Source: an uncultured Methylococcaceae bacterium
GTDB taxonomy: Bacteria; Pseudomonadota; Gammaproteobacteria; Methylococcales; Methylomonadaceae
DNA: 64,000 nucleotides
Reading direction: 5' to 3'
NCBI GenBank assembly: GCA_913056195.1
Contig: CAJXMF010000002.1
Span: 1-64,000, forward strand
In this document: piece by piece, positions 1-10,600 of the stretch
Position numbering within the stretch: position 1 is the stretch's first letter
How the letters are laid out: the number at the start of each line of letters is the position of its first letter
Notes under the pieces: generated by a model
Database searches by the model: none
Told to the model about the DNA's origin: nothing
What the model saw: the letters and a program-made list of their open reading frames with translations, nothing else
Translations under genes and position numbers: made by a program

Positions 1-52
1 CCTTATAAATCAATAGCCTATGCCTTCAGCCCCAAACACGCTGAGTAGTTAC
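1..52. repeat. Cut copy (copy A) of a 154-bp palindromic mobile element
   Basis: These bases equal the right-hand third of the element seen complete at 28972-29125 and 56873-57026: the end of the core (CCTT), the inner inverted repeat ATAAATCAATAGCCTATGCC, a 14-nt spacer beginning TTCAGCCCC and the terminal repeat CGCTGAGTAGTTAC ending at 52. The window edge removes the rest. Its spacer type matches the right arm of the copy at 56873. Seen directly in the sequence. Confidence 0.9.
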
Positions 53-175
53 ACATTTTTAAAGACCTTTAACGTTAAAATTTGACGACAGCCATCGACA
101 GCAGAATGCTTGTTATTTCAACCCGGATATTGAACACAAGCTCTCAACTTACAGCCTATTGCAGCAGAACTCGGA

Positions 176-1183
176 TTAACCGCCGGTGGAATTCATATGC
201 CGTAAAATGATGGGCTGTTCCCGCAAACTGAATTCGTGCTTCTCAGGCTTGATCTGCATGGAATTAACGATCACCTGCTTGAGCTTATTCATATCGCCTG
301 GATGATGGCGCACCACCTGCTTCAAATCCACTGAATGCTCATTGCCTAGACACAACAACAATCGACCCTCGGCTGTCAGACGGACTCGATTACACTGGCT
401 GCAAAAATTGGCGCTATGTGGCGAAATAAATCCCACCCGTGTATGTGAACCCTCCACCCGGTAATAAACCGACGGCCCTCCGGTTTTGTCTTGAATCGGA
501 GTCAATATAAAACGGGCTGCCAAATCCTGGCGGATTAAATGACTTGGATAAAAAGCATCGGCGCGATCATGACTATTGATAACACCCAACGGCATTTCCT
601 CGATAAAACTAATATCAATGTTTTTATCCACAGCAAATTGAACCAAATCGGTCACTTCGGCATGGTTACGATTTTTCAGCACAACAGCATTGATTTTGAC
701 CCTCTCAAAACCGGCCCGTACCGCCGCATCAATGCCTTGCAAGACAGTCTCCAGGTCGCCCGTCCGCGTCAGCATTTTAAATTTTTCCTTATCCAGTGTA
801 TCCAGACTGATATTAATGCGCTTGACCCCGGCATTTTTAATATCTGCCGCCATCTGCCCAAGCTTTGATCCATTGGTCGTCAGCACCAGTTCATTCAGCT
901 TATCCAGGCGTCCCAACTCATCCAGCAAGCTCAACACACCTTTCCGCACCAATGGTTCGCCACCGGTCACCCGAATCTTTTGCACACCCAATTCGACGAA
1001 AGCCTGACAAATAAAATGAATTTCTTCCAGAGTCAGGACCTGCGCGCGCGGCAAAAACGTCATATCTTCGGCCATACAATACTGGCAACGAAAATCACAA
1101 CGATCCGTAACAGAAACACGTAAATAATTAACCTGCCGACCGAAACGGTCGATCAGACTGTTTGCAGGATGAGTTTTTTGCAT
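176..1183 (-). CDS. moaA: GTP 3',8-cyclase MoaA (molybdenum cofactor biosynthesis)
   Basis: MoaA is the radical-SAM enzyme that, with MoaC, turns GTP into cyclic pyranopterin monophosphate, the first step of molybdopterin synthesis in the cytoplasm. The 335-residue protein has the N-terminal radical-SAM cluster motif CDFRCQYC near residues 29-36, the GGEP segment, and the second [4Fe-4S] site as FCSQC plus a later Cys in the C-terminal third. It ends in the Gly-Gly tail that is functionally needed in this family. Length is normal for the family. It stands alone downstream of tRNA-Phe; moeA lies 11 kb away on the other strand, so the Moco genes are scattered here. Confidence 0.97.
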   Translation of the reverse strand: MQKTHPANSLIDRFGRQVNYLRVSVTDRCDFRCQYCMAEDMTFLPRAQVLTLEEIHFICQAFVELGVQKIRVTGGEPLVRKGVLSLLDELGRLDKLNELVLTTNGSKLGQMAADIKNAGVKRINISLDTLDKEKFKMLTRTGDLETVLQGIDAAVRAGFERVKINAVVLKNRNHAEVTDLVQFAVDKNIDISFIEEMPLGVINSHDRADAFYPSHLIRQDLAARFILTPIQDKTGGPSVYYRVEGSHTRVGFISPHSANFCSQCNRVRLTAEGRLLLCLGNEHSVDLKQVVRHHPGDMNKLKQVIVNSMQIKPEKHEFSLREQPIILRHMNSTGG

Positions 1184-1271
1184 GAGCTAAGCAACAAAAA
1201 CAAGACATGAGTCATCATACACGCTCCAAAGCGTGAACGATACTTTTGTAAGAGATAATAAAGACACAAGA

Positions 1272-1347
<76 letters not shown>

Positions 1348-1370
1348 TTTCTTGTTCAAAAGAGCTGAGT

Positions 1371-1399
1371 ATTATAACGACCTTTATTCATTCAGTCCA
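1371..1399 (-). promoter_or_regulatory. Sigma70 promoter of tRNA-Phe
   Basis: On the minus strand TGGACT (1394-1399) stands 17 bp upstream of a perfect TATAAT (1371-1376), which lies about 23 bp before the mature 5' end of tRNA-Phe. Spacing and -10 box fit a strong housekeeping promoter; the -35 box matches consensus at four of six positions. Inferred from sequence only. Confidence 0.7.
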
Positions 1400-1410
1400 G
1401 CGATCCACTC

Positions 1411-1444
1411 AAAAAAAATCCCCGACAATGATAAAGTCGGGGAT
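1411..1444 (-). terminator. Rho-independent terminator of the Hsp70/DUF2760 operon
   Basis: A 9-bp perfect stem ATCCCCGAC/GTCGGGGAT (1418-1426 with 1436-1444) has a 9-nt loop. On the minus strand it is followed by a run of seven or more T (1411-1417). It lies about 60 bp after the stop codon of the Hsp70-like gene and just upstream of the tRNA-Phe promoter. Confidence 0.88.
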
Positions 1445-1504
1445 CGTAAAAAACATCGGAGTTTTATCGACAGCAATCAGGCTGTCATTGCATCCCTTAC
1501 CGGA

Positions 1505-3445
1505 TTAGCTTGATTCTTCGCCTGCGCGAACATCAAATTCAATTTTCCAGCGCTGACCATCCTGCTGAGAAACAGCATGCAACTCCAATGTTCCGACCTC
1601 GGTTACGGCGGCAGATAGATGAACAGGCACAACTTCACCCGCTTTCCGGCCTTCATCCGGTAAGGTGATTTCGATTTCATCCAGCTCTTCGAGCTCATCT
1701 TCAGTCCAGAAATCCAGACGTGTTCCGACCTTATCTTCCCGTCGGCTTTTCGAGGCAAAAAAGCGGAATCTGACCGGCTCGCCAACCACCAGACCAAATA
1801 CATCATCAGGCAATGCTTCTTCGGTTCCCTCCTCCATCCCGAAGGGTGCAATACACAACGCCTCTATTTCCGGCGGCATGCCAGGAACGGCCGGCATAGC
1901 GCTCTCGACACCGACATAATAAGATGCCGCCGTGCCGCCTTTAATCCGCACACCTTTGCCTTTGCGCACAAAGCCATAATAAGCCGCACCTCGGGCAACG
2001 GCCAGATCCAGGTCGGCGCCTTGTAACAATCGCGCATCCGGCGCTTGTTCGGCTTGCAGCCAGCTATTGATAACCGTCATCAGGCGTTCGGCCAAAACCT
2101 GTGCTTTTAAAACACCCCCGTTAAACAGCACGGCACTCGGATGCAAAAATGACGCATGTTCCGGCAATTTTATATCATCCAGCTCATCGGTTGCCGCAAC
2201 CTGCTTGGTTAAAAACGCCGCTAAATGGCGGGTAATGCCGGCATCCTGCGCATACGGCAAACCTTGTGATCGAAGCCCTGAGCGTGGTCGTGAAATGGGC
2301 TTTTCCGAAACCGGGACTTCTGGCAGAAAGCCTTCAACCAGAATTTGGTTTAACTCGTCGCGCGTCAATTCAGTCCTGAGGCTGCCCCCGATTAACGATG
2401 AGCCGCGATTAGCCACGACCAAGGGAATATTATCCAGCTCGGGATCATTAAACAGCTGTTCTTTAGCATCACGGCAGGCATGAGTTAACGATTGAATCTG
2501 CCAGGCCGCCAGTCGCTTACCACTGTCTTTCTCGAGCTTGGCCTTAACCGCATAGGCCAAAGCCAAATCCATATTATCGCCGCCTAACAGAATATGGTCA
2601 CCGACAGCAACACGGTTAAGCTCCAGATTACCGTCTTGATCAGTCACCGCAATCAAGGATAAATCGGTCGTTCCGCCGCCAATATCGACAACCAGAATAA
2701 TATCACCGACATTAACATGATTACGCCAGTCGCCTTCGCTGTTTTCAATCCAGCTATACAGTGCCGATTGCGGCTCCTCCAACAAAATAGCCTGGTTCAA
2801 TCCGACTGAGCGTGCCGCTTCAGCCGTGAGTTCACGTGCCGCCGGGTCAAAGGAAGCGGGAACGGTAATCGTGACATCCTGCGCGGCCAGGTCGGCATCA
2901 GGATATTTATAGACCCAGGCATCTACCAGATGCTGTAAATAGGCCTGGGTCGCTTGAAAGGGTGACACTTTCTCCACTTCATCCGGCCCATCAGCGGGCA
3001 AAATGGCTTGCTTGCAATCGACGCCCGCATGACATAGCCAGCTCTTGGCACTGGCCACCAGACGAATCGGTGTTTTGCCACCCAGATTACGGGCAATTTC
3101 ACCCACCAGAAAGTCTGGCTTGTCAGTCCACGGCAAGGCTGTTTCGCCCTCGGAAATCTCCGCCTCATGCGGTAAATAGATGAATGAGGGCAGTTGTTCC
3201 CTTTCTTCAACTTCACCGGGTGCAATCAATTGCGGAACCGCCATAACGTCCTGCACAACGTCATCGTCGGATTGATGCAAGTCGACATAGGACAAGACGC
3301 TATGCGTCGTGCCCAGATCTATACCGACTGAATAACGTGGACCTTCGGAATCCATTTGTGCTTCAGCATCATGATTCTGCGACTCAAGTGACTGATTATT
3401 ATCAGCGCCATCCTGATTAGTATCATGTCCAAATAACTCACTCAT
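1505..3445 (-). CDS. Hsp70/DnaK-family ATPase, specialised (non-DnaK)
   Basis: This 646-residue protein carries the actin-type ATPase fold of Hsp70: phosphate-1 loop GIDLGTTHSVLSYV at about 41-54, a SAK segment near 132-134 and phosphate-2 loop VVDIGGGTTDLS near 252-263. A polar, acidic extension of about 37 residues precedes the ATPase. The C-terminal part is shorter and unlike the DnaK substrate-binding and lid domains, so it is a divergent Hsp70, probably with a dedicated client. It overlaps the upstream DUF2760 gene by ATGA, indicating translational coupling. DUF2760 proteins are often encoded next to such Hsp70 homologues, but the role of the pair is unknown to me. The housekeeping dnaK-dnaJ context is absent. 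Confidence 0.88.
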   Translation of the reverse strand: MSELFGHDTNQDGADNNQSLESQNHDAEAQMDSEGPRYSVGIDLGTTHSVLSYVDLHQSDDDVVQDVMAVPQLIAPGEVEEREQLPSFIYLPHEAEISEGETALPWTDKPDFLVGEIARNLGGKTPIRLVASAKSWLCHAGVDCKQAILPADGPDEVEKVSPFQATQAYLQHLVDAWVYKYPDADLAAQDVTITVPASFDPAARELTAEAARSVGLNQAILLEEPQSALYSWIENSEGDWRNHVNVGDIILVVDIGGGTTDLSLIAVTDQDGNLELNRVAVGDHILLGGDNMDLALAYAVKAKLEKDSGKRLAAWQIQSLTHACRDAKEQLFNDPELDNIPLVVANRGSSLIGGSLRTELTRDELNQILVEGFLPEVPVSEKPISRPRSGLRSQGLPYAQDAGITRHLAAFLTKQVAATDELDDIKLPEHASFLHPSAVLFNGGVLKAQVLAERLMTVINSWLQAEQAPDARLLQGADLDLAVARGAAYYGFVRKGKGVRIKGGTAASYYVGVESAMPAVPGMPPEIEALCIAPFGMEEGTEEALPDDVFGLVVGEPVRFRFFASKSRREDKVGTRLDFWTEDELEELDEIEITLPDEGRKAGEVVPVHLSAAVTEVGTLELHAVSQQDGQRWKIEFDVRAGEESS

Positions 3446-4119
3446 AACTCAACCTCAGCCGGAGCAATAATTTTAGGATCATGTTTTTCTGTCAATTTCG
3501 GTAAATGAAATTCGGTCACACGCCAGCCTTTATGAATCAATGTACCGGTAAAAGGCGGTTGACCAACAATATTCCCGGTCAACCGAATCTCAGCCGAATT
3601 AAATCCTTCTGCCAACGTCACTTTACTGCCTTCTGTTTCCTGACGGATTGTAGCCAGACTAAAATGCTCATCAATCACTTTTTTACAGCCTTCATGAACT
3701 ACCCGAGCGGCAACACCAACATCGGCATCCCCATACTGGCTGACATCTTCATGGATAAAATCGATGAAACGCGCTTCTTTTTGCAACATCCCCAGCAATT
3801 GCAACGCCGCCTCGGGTGTGGCCTCTTTCAGCACAACGGGTTCCGGCGCAGGCCCTGGCACTTCAACGACCTTTTCAACGATTTTCTCAACAGGAACCTC
3901 AACAATTTTTTCAACCACTCTCGTTTCAGGTTCGTTCTCCACCATTTGCTGACGCGCTTGTTCAGCTTTCCTGGAGCAGCGTCTGTGACCGATCAGCACC
4001 GATAACAATACCGCAATCAGAATAAAGGCCAACAAAACGACCGTTGCCGCTAAACAAACATGCCACAAATCGAAGGTTGTCGGCCGCAGTGACAAATCAA
4101 TGCTATAAACATTATTCAT
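3442..4119 (-). CDS. DUF2760 family protein with one membrane anchor
   Basis: The 225-residue protein has a hydrophobic segment at about residues 20-45 followed by basic residues, so the bulk should be cytoplasmic. Next comes a low-complexity stretch of repeated VEKIVEVP-like units (about 68-95), probably an extended spacer. The C-terminal domain (about 100-215, with segments like LLGMLQKEARFIDF and VHEGCKKVIDEHF) matches my memory of DUF2760. It is translationally coupled (ATGA) to the downstream Hsp70-like gene and lies 11 bp after a small secreted protein gene, forming a three-gene operon. It may tether or recruit the Hsp70 partner at the membrane; that is inference. Confidence 0.82.
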   Translation of the reverse strand: MNNVYSIDLSLRPTTFDLWHVCLAATVVLLAFILIAVLLSVLIGHRRCSRKAEQARQQMVENEPETRVVEKIVEVPVEKIVEKVVEVPGPAPEPVVLKEATPEAALQLLGMLQKEARFIDFIHEDVSQYGDADVGVAARVVHEGCKKVIDEHFSLATIRQETEGSKVTLAEGFNSAEIRLTGNIVGQPPFTGTLIHKGWRVTEFHLPKLTEKHDPKIIAPAEVEL

Positions 4120-4130
4120 TTCTTTATTCC

Positions 4131-4514
4131 TTACTTAATATTGCCCGCTGCTTTGGCCGCTTCTTGATACATCAACTGTTTCAACAATCGCCGCGTTAAT
4201 TTAATTCGCATGGATTTCAAATGCCGGTCAGCGATGACAGTGGGGACTTTCGCCTCCAGATAAACCTTCCGCATATCGGCCAACACCGGCTCACATTGTT
4301 TGATAATGGCACCTGTCGCCGTTCTGCTCTCGATACTGGCATAGCCTTTCTTTTGCATTTCTTTGACGATACAGCTTTTATACTTGTATTGCGCCCCTTG
4401 AATTTTTTTTATCGTGGCATCATCCAGCACCGACCCATCCCACTTGCTCTCATTAGCATGGCTAAGCGTGCTGAATCCCACACTCAACACGACACACATT
4501 AAAAACTTGTTCAT
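4131..4514 (-). CDS. Small secreted alpha-helical protein of unknown function
   Basis: The 127-residue product begins with a clear signal peptide (MNKFLMCVVL... with a likely cleavage after SHA near residue 20), so it is expected in the periplasm or outside. The mature part is charged and mostly helical, with two cysteines (in KSCIVKEM and IKQCEPVL) that could form one disulfide. I do not recognise a family. It is the first gene of the operon with the DUF2760 and Hsp70-like genes; a periplasmic protein cotranscribed with a membrane-anchored protein and a cytoplasmic ATPase is worth noting. Confidence 0.75.
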   Translation of the reverse strand: MNKFLMCVVLSVGFSTLSHANESKWDGSVLDDATIKKIQGAQYKYKSCIVKEMQKKGYASIESRTATGAIIKQCEPVLADMRKVYLEAKVPTVIADRHLKSMRIKLTRRLLKQLMYQEAAKAAGNIK

Positions 4515-4631
4515 AACATCCCCTCATAATTTATGGATATTTAAGTTTTTAATTTTACGCGAATTTGCCGACAAACGTCCAAAGTTTCTTATTTTCAGAT
4601 AGTTGCAGCGGTTTATAAAAACGACACGGGT

Positions 4632-5171
4632 CTAATCAAGTAATGGCTTTACAAAGCGATCAAACGCCTCCTGCCTGAAAACACCTTGCTGCATAAAAAT
4701 CAAATGCCCATCTTGTCCAATCACAACGCTAAAGGGCAACACACCAAGCGGATCGCCCCATTGTCGTAGCAAACGATATTGCTGTTCCGGGTCGGCCTGT
4801 AAAACCGGGTAATTGATGCCAAGGGTACGGGCAAAGTTTTTCAGCTTCCGCCGTTCATCCAGGCCGACACTGACAACCTGAAGACCGTTGCCGGCGTAAT
4901 CGCGTTGCCAGCGTATCAAATCCGGAATTTCCAGCCGGCATGGCCCGCACCAGGTTGCCCAGAAATTCAATAAAATGACCTTGCCATGCCAGTCATAAAG
5001 ATTATGCGACTGAGCTTGCAAATCATTCAATACCAGGGGACTGATTTGCCACGCATTATCGATCGCCTTCGATTCAGCACTGGCAAGCTGGGTAAATAAG
5101 CCATTTAGCCCTATAATTACGCCGAGGGCTATTTTCAAAAAGTAAGCTGTAAAATCATTGAGTCTGTACAT
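4632..5171 (-). CDS. TlpA/ResA-like membrane-anchored thiol-disulfide oxidoreductase
   Basis: The 179-residue protein has an N-terminal hydrophobic segment (about 10-32) acting as signal or anchor and a thioredoxin-fold domain with the active site WATWCGPCRLEIP, typical of TlpA/ResA. These reductants work on the periplasmic face, often reducing apocytochrome c haem-binding cysteines or copper sites. Segments VILLNFW and GVLPFSVVIGQDG with the cis-proline fit the fold. It is monocistronic by position, transcribed divergently from the tolC-like gene with only 55 bp between them. The exact substrate cannot be told from sequence. Confidence 0.9.
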   Translation of the reverse strand: MYRLNDFTAYFLKIALGVIIGLNGLFTQLASAESKAIDNAWQISPLVLNDLQAQSHNLYDWHGKVILLNFWATWCGPCRLEIPDLIRWQRDYAGNGLQVVSVGLDERRKLKNFARTLGINYPVLQADPEQQYRLLRQWGDPLGVLPFSVVIGQDGHLIFMQQGVFRQEAFDRFVKPLLD

Positions 5172-5226
5172 TTGTTTAGTATAGAATATTAATACTTATT
5201 AAAATACTGTTTTCCTGGAATTCATT

Positions 5227-6576
5227 ATGCGTTATGCAAAAAAAATCCTGGCTTTAGCCGGCCTTTGTTTGGGGATAACCACGATTACGATGGCCGAAAA
5301 CCTGACATCTGAATCATTTACCCTGCATCAGGCCATTGATTACGCTTTGTTGCATAATCCTGATTTACAAATCATGCAAAACAGAATCCAACAGGCCAAC
5401 ACACAATTGGACCAGGCAATGTCCGCCTTTTATCCGGAAGTCAAGGCACGTTTGGGTTATGAACATTCCGACAATCCAGCCCGCGCCTTTGCCATGATTA
5501 TTGCCCAACGCCGTCTTAACCTGTCAGGCGGCACCGATTTCAATCATCCGGGCGGCGTCGATAATTACCGCCCTGAAATCAGTCTGCAATATTCCCTGTT
5601 TCGTGGCGGACAGGATTATTATGGCGGTAAAGCCGCACAATCAGGGGTCGATGCTGCCAAACTCGATAAAACCACGGTGCGCAACCAGTTAATCGAAATG
5701 ATCACCCGCAGTTTTTATCAGTATCTTGCCGCACTGGAAAACCATAAAGTGACATTGCATGCCATCGAAGCCATTGAAAGTGAATTAAAACAAAGCCGCC
5801 TGCGCTATGCCGCCGGCACCGAATTAAAATCCGACGTCCTGTCCCTGGAAGTTCAGGCCGCCGCCGCGCATGATCAGGAAATTCATGCCGCCAATGTGGT
5901 AAAACTGATAAAAACCAGTCTTAAAATTTTAATGGGATTAACGGCAGAACAAACACTGGCGTTAGATTCAAATCATAAACCCGAATTACCCCCGGAACCG
6001 GCAGACTTTACCCAACTTCTGGCCAAAGCCATGCAGCAACGTCCAGATTATCAGGCCGCCGATAAACGTTTGCAAATGGCCAAGCTCAAATTACGCGCCG
6101 CCCAAGGCGTTCATTTGCCCAGCGCCAATGCTTATGTCAATTATGGCTCAGACAGTAAAAATATCGATTTCAGCAGCAACCGGGATAATGTGACAGCCGG
6201 GGTGATGGTTGAAATGTCTTTATTCAGCGGCTTTCGTGATAGCGCCAAAGTGGATCAGGCTAAGCACCAACTCGCTATCGCGCGTAAGAACCTGACCAAA
6301 ACCCGGCTACAAATCGAAAATGATGTCAAATCAGCGCGTTTAAAACTGGCTGAAGCGTTGAACCGGGTCAATGTCGCCAAGGCCTCCGTTGCCGCGTCAG
6401 AAGAAGCCTTACGCATGGTGACCGCGCAACGCGATTCAGGCGTCGTCACTGTCACCCGTTTTATTGAAGCGCAGGTTGCACGCGATCAGGCTCATGCCCG
6501 CCACATTGCCGCCTACTTTGATGCACTCGGCGCACAAGCCCAACTCAATCAAGCCATCGGATCAATCAGGGATTAA
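5227..6576 (+). CDS. TolC-family outer membrane efflux protein
   Basis: The 449-residue protein has a signal peptide (cleavage likely after TMA, residue 23) and two homologous halves rich in long alpha helices with Ala/Gln-rich heptads, as in TolC-like exit ducts. Motifs such as LHQAIDYALLHNPDL at the start of the mature chain and RDSGVVTVTRFIEAQVARDQ near the end are typical of the outer membrane efflux family. It opens a three-gene RND operon; the adaptor gene starts 3 bp after its stop codon. It should form the trimeric channel across the outer membrane for the pump below. Confidence 0.93.
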   Translation: MRYAKKILALAGLCLGITTITMAENLTSESFTLHQAIDYALLHNPDLQIMQNRIQQANTQLDQAMSAFYPEVKARLGYEHSDNPARAFAMIIAQRRLNLSGGTDFNHPGGVDNYRPEISLQYSLFRGGQDYYGGKAAQSGVDAAKLDKTTVRNQLIEMITRSFYQYLAALENHKVTLHAIEAIESELKQSRLRYAAGTELKSDVLSLEVQAAAAHDQEIHAANVVKLIKTSLKILMGLTAEQTLALDSNHKPELPPEPADFTQLLAKAMQQRPDYQAADKRLQMAKLKLRAAQGVHLPSANAYVNYGSDSKNIDFSSNRDNVTAGVMVEMSLFSGFRDSAKVDQAKHQLAIARKNLTKTRLQIENDVKSARLKLAEALNRVNVAKASVAASEEALRMVTAQRDSGVVTVTRFIEAQVARDQAHARHIAAYFDALGAQAQLNQAIGSIRD

Positions 6577-6579
6577 ATC

Positions 6580-7665
6580 ATGCGAACTTTGCTACAAAAG
6601 AAATGGCTGATCAACACAGCCGCCATCATCCTCTTGCTTATTATTGTATTGTTTTTCTTAGGTATCATCGGTGGCCCCGACAAAGTACCACCCGGTAATA
6701 TCGAAAGCAAGCTATCGCCACTCCCCGCCGGTGCCAAAACCCTGACCGTTGGAAAACAGCTGAGCGACAATGTAATCGCCTGGCCGGGCGCGATAAAATC
6801 CCGTACTGTCGCGCGTATTGCGCCTAAATTCAGCGGCCGGATTCTTGAGGTTAAGGTTAATGCGGGCGACAGTGTCAAACAAGGCGATATTGTGGCGGTG
6901 CTGGACAAATCCGATCTTGAAGCGGCCTTTCAAGAGGCTCAATCTGCGCTAAATGCAGCGCGTGCGCAAGCCGCGCAGGCCATTGCCGATGAAAAACGCA
7001 TAAAAAAACTGTTCAGCCAGAATGCTGCAACCCGACAAAACTATGATGCGATCACCGCCCGCGCCCGCAGTGCACGCGCCATGGTCAATCAGGCATTAGG
7101 CCGGGTAAAACGCATACGCGCTAATTTAAACGAGAATATTCTTAAAGCACCTTTTGATGGCATCGTCAGTGAACGCTTGCAGGAACCGGGCGATATGGGC
7201 TTACCTGGTGTTGCTGTGGTTGTCATTCAAAAAGCCGATGACCTGAGAGCGGAGGCGGCTATTCCAACGCATTGCGCCAAACGCATTCACTTAGGCATGA
7301 AAGTCAATGTGCGCATTGATGCCCTGGGTCGCACCTTACCGGCGACTGTCGATGAAATTGTCCCGGAAATCGACCCATTCACGCATACACAATTGGTCAA
7401 AGCCAGCCTGTCGTCATCGGAAGGCCTGGTTCCCGGCTTGTTTGCCTGGATGGAACAAAGCTGTGAAAAAAATCTGCAAATTATTCTGATTCCGGCATCT
7501 GCCGTCCTTCATTTTGGTCAGTTGGAGGCGATAAAAATTGTTGAAAACAACCACGTTTATACCCGCCACATTCGTACCGGTAAACGTTACGGCGATAAAG
7601 TCGAAGTCTTATCCGGTTTACGGGAAGGTGAAACCATTCTGATCAATACAGGTTTACAGCAATGA
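6580..7665 (+). CDS. RND efflux periplasmic adaptor (HlyD/membrane fusion protein)
   Basis: The 361-residue protein has an N-terminal membrane anchor (about 8-28), a lipoyl-like half motif (GRILEVKVNAGDSVKQGDIVA near 87-107), a helical hairpin of about 65 residues, and the second lipoyl half (LKAPFDGIVSE...GDMGLPG). Beta-barrel and membrane-proximal domains follow, so domain order and length are standard. It lies between the tolC-like and permease genes and overlaps the latter by ATGA, so the three products should be made together and assemble one pump. Confidence 0.93.
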   Translation: MRTLLQKKWLINTAAIILLLIIVLFFLGIIGGPDKVPPGNIESKLSPLPAGAKTLTVGKQLSDNVIAWPGAIKSRTVARIAPKFSGRILEVKVNAGDSVKQGDIVAVLDKSDLEAAFQEAQSALNAARAQAAQAIADEKRIKKLFSQNAATRQNYDAITARARSARAMVNQALGRVKRIRANLNENILKAPFDGIVSERLQEPGDMGLPGVAVVVIQKADDLRAEAAIPTHCAKRIHLGMKVNVRIDALGRTLPATVDEIVPEIDPFTHTQLVKASLSSSEGLVPGLFAWMEQSCEKNLQIILIPASAVLHFGQLEAIKIVENNHVYTRHIRTGKRYGDKVEVLSGLREGETILINTGLQQ

Positions 7666-10600
7666 GCGAACAGCAAAACCATGCCGACAGTTTGACCATT
7701 CGCATTGTCAGGCTGTTTACCACGTCCCAGCTTTCATTATTGTTTTTGATTATCGCCTTTTTCGCGGGCGCGGCGGCACTGATCCTGACACCACGCGAAG
7801 AAGATCCGCAAATCGTGGTACCGGTGATGGATGTCTTCGTGCAATATCCTGGCGCATCCAGTGAAGAAGTCGAAATGCTGGTCACCACGCCACTGGAAAA
7901 TCTGTTATCTCAAATCCCGGGTGTCGAATATGTGTATTCTGCCTCCAGCCCGGGACAAGCGCTGGTGACAGTACGCTATTATGTCGGTGAAGACCTGGAA
8001 GACAGCCTGCTCAAAACGCGGGATAAAATCATGGCGAACGAGGATTTAGTCCCGCCCGGCGTAACGAACTGGATTGTCAAACCGGTCGAAATCGACGACG
8101 TACCGATCGTACTGCTAACCTTGTCGCCGCAAAGCCCGGTTTATGATTCCATGGCCATTCGTCGCATTGCCGATGAATTGCTCGAGCGCCTGAGAGGCAT
8201 CGATAACGTCGGTAAAAGCTGGGTTGTCGGCGGCGCCGCTCGACAAATTTCGGTCTATCCGGATCCGGCTAAAATGGCCTCGCGCAAAACCACATTACTG
8301 GATATTCAGCAGGCCCTGGCCAATACCAATGTCAATCTTCAGGCCGGCGCATTTTCACGCGACAATCAGGAAATTCTGCTGGAAGCCGGCCCACATTTTA
8401 AAACACCCGATGAAGTCGGTGCCACGGTCATTAAAAATGTCGATGGCCGACTGGTTTATTTACGCGATGTCGCCACCATTATGGACAGCCCGGAAGACCC
8501 GGAACATTACACGCGAATCGGCTTCGGCCCGGCTGTCAAGGCTATGAAACGGGTCGGACAGGCCGTTGGCTCACAAGCCAGAACAGGCGAAAGCCGGGAC
8601 ATGGTCACGATTGCTGTTGCCAAACGCAAAGGCAGCAATGCCGTTACCGTCGCTGAAGATGTTTTGACCCTGACCAAAGAGCTTCAAGGCAGCCTGATTC
8701 CAGATGATGTGTTAGTCAGCATCACCCGAAATTATGGTGAAACCGCCGATCACAAAGTGAATGAACTGGTCGAGCACTTGGGCATCGCGATCATCACCAT
8801 CGTGGTCCTGCTGGCCATGAGCCTTGGACTGAAAGAATCATTTATTGTGTCCATCGCGATACCGGCGACCTTTGCCATCACGCTGCTGTGCGATCTGCTT
8901 TTTGGTTATACCATCAACCGCGTAACCCTGTTTGCCTTGATTCTATCGCTGGGCATACTGGTGGATGACCCTATTGTTGATGTCGAAAATATCCATCGTC
9001 ATTACAAATTAAGAAAAGAGCCGCCTTTGCGAGCCTTGTTGACCGCGATCAATGAAGTCCTGCCGCCCACAATTGTCGCCACCTTTGCCGTCATTCTGTC
9101 TTTTCTGCCGATGTTTTTTATTACCGGCATGATGGGGCCTTATATGGCACCGATGGCTTTCAATGTACCGATTGCCATGCTGTTATCGCTGCTCATCGCC
9201 ATTACCGTCACCCCGTGGGCCAGCCACAAGATACTTAAGGCAGAGTATGGCAAACAGCATGACGCGCCTTTCGATTTGAAAAAATCAGGGCCTTACCGCA
9301 TCTATCACAAGATTCTGTCGCCATTGATCAAATCACCGACCCGCAGTCGCTGGTTTCTGTTGGCGATTTTCATCGCCTTTATCGGTGCAACGCTATTGGC
9401 CGTCACACGAACCGTACCGTTGAAGCTTTTACCATTCGATAATAAAAACGAATTACAGCTTGTGATTGATATGCCACGCAGCGCCACATTGGAACAAACC
9501 GATGCCGCCGCACAAGCTGTGGAGCAGTATCTGTCTACCGTCAATGAAATCACCGATTTTGAATCCTATATCGGCTTGTCGTCGCCTATGGATTTCAATG
9601 GCATGGTACGCCATTATTATCTGCGTAAGGGCAGTTATGTCGGCGATATCCGCATCAATCTGGTGGAAAAGGAAAAACGTGAATTTTCGTCACACAATAT
9701 TGCCTTGCGTATCCGGCCTGAAATAGACCGTATTGAAAAACAGTATGGGGCTAATATTAAAATTGTGGAATTGCCCCCGGGTCCGCCGGTTCTGGCAACC
9801 GTTGTGGCTGAAGTTTATGGGCCGCCTCAGGCCAGCTACAAGGATATTATCCGGGTTTCAAATAATGTCGAAAACCGGCTGCGACAGTTTGCGGGTGTCG
9901 TCGATGTCGATGACATGATTGACGAACCGCATAAACAAGTCCATTTTATCCTGAACCGGGAAAAAGCGGCGCAGCATGGCATCACCGTTGCCCAGGTTGC
10001 CAATACCCTGAAAACCGCCTTAAACGGACAGGTGACCGGCGCAGTTCATATTGTCAGCGAACGCAAACCCTTGTTGATCAATGTACAACTGCCACGGGCA
10101 TTACGTTCCTCCGCAACTGATTTATTGACGCTCAGGGTTAAAACGGCTTCGGGCAAACTGATTCCGTTGAGTGAAATCGGTCGTATGCAGGATGAATGGG
10201 GCGATCAGACCATCTATCATAAAAACCAGCACCGATTGATGTATGTTACCGCGGGAATGGCCGGACGCGCACCGGACGAAGCGGTACTCGACATGTATTC
10301 CAGCCTGGATGAAAATCCGCTACCCCCGGGTTACCGGGTGGGAATGTCCGGCGAAGGCGAATGGAAAATTACCGTCGATGTATTTCGTGATTTAGGCCTG
10401 GCCTTTGCCGCCGCACTGATTCTGATTTATATCTTGCTGGTGGCGCAAACCGGCTCGCTGGGTATTCCTGGCATTATGATGATATCTATTCCGCTGACCG
10501 TCATCGGCATCATGCCGGGGTTCTGGTTTATCAACCTGTTTACTGAACCCGTTGCAGGCTATGCGACGCCAATTTATTTCACCGCGACCGCCATGATCGG

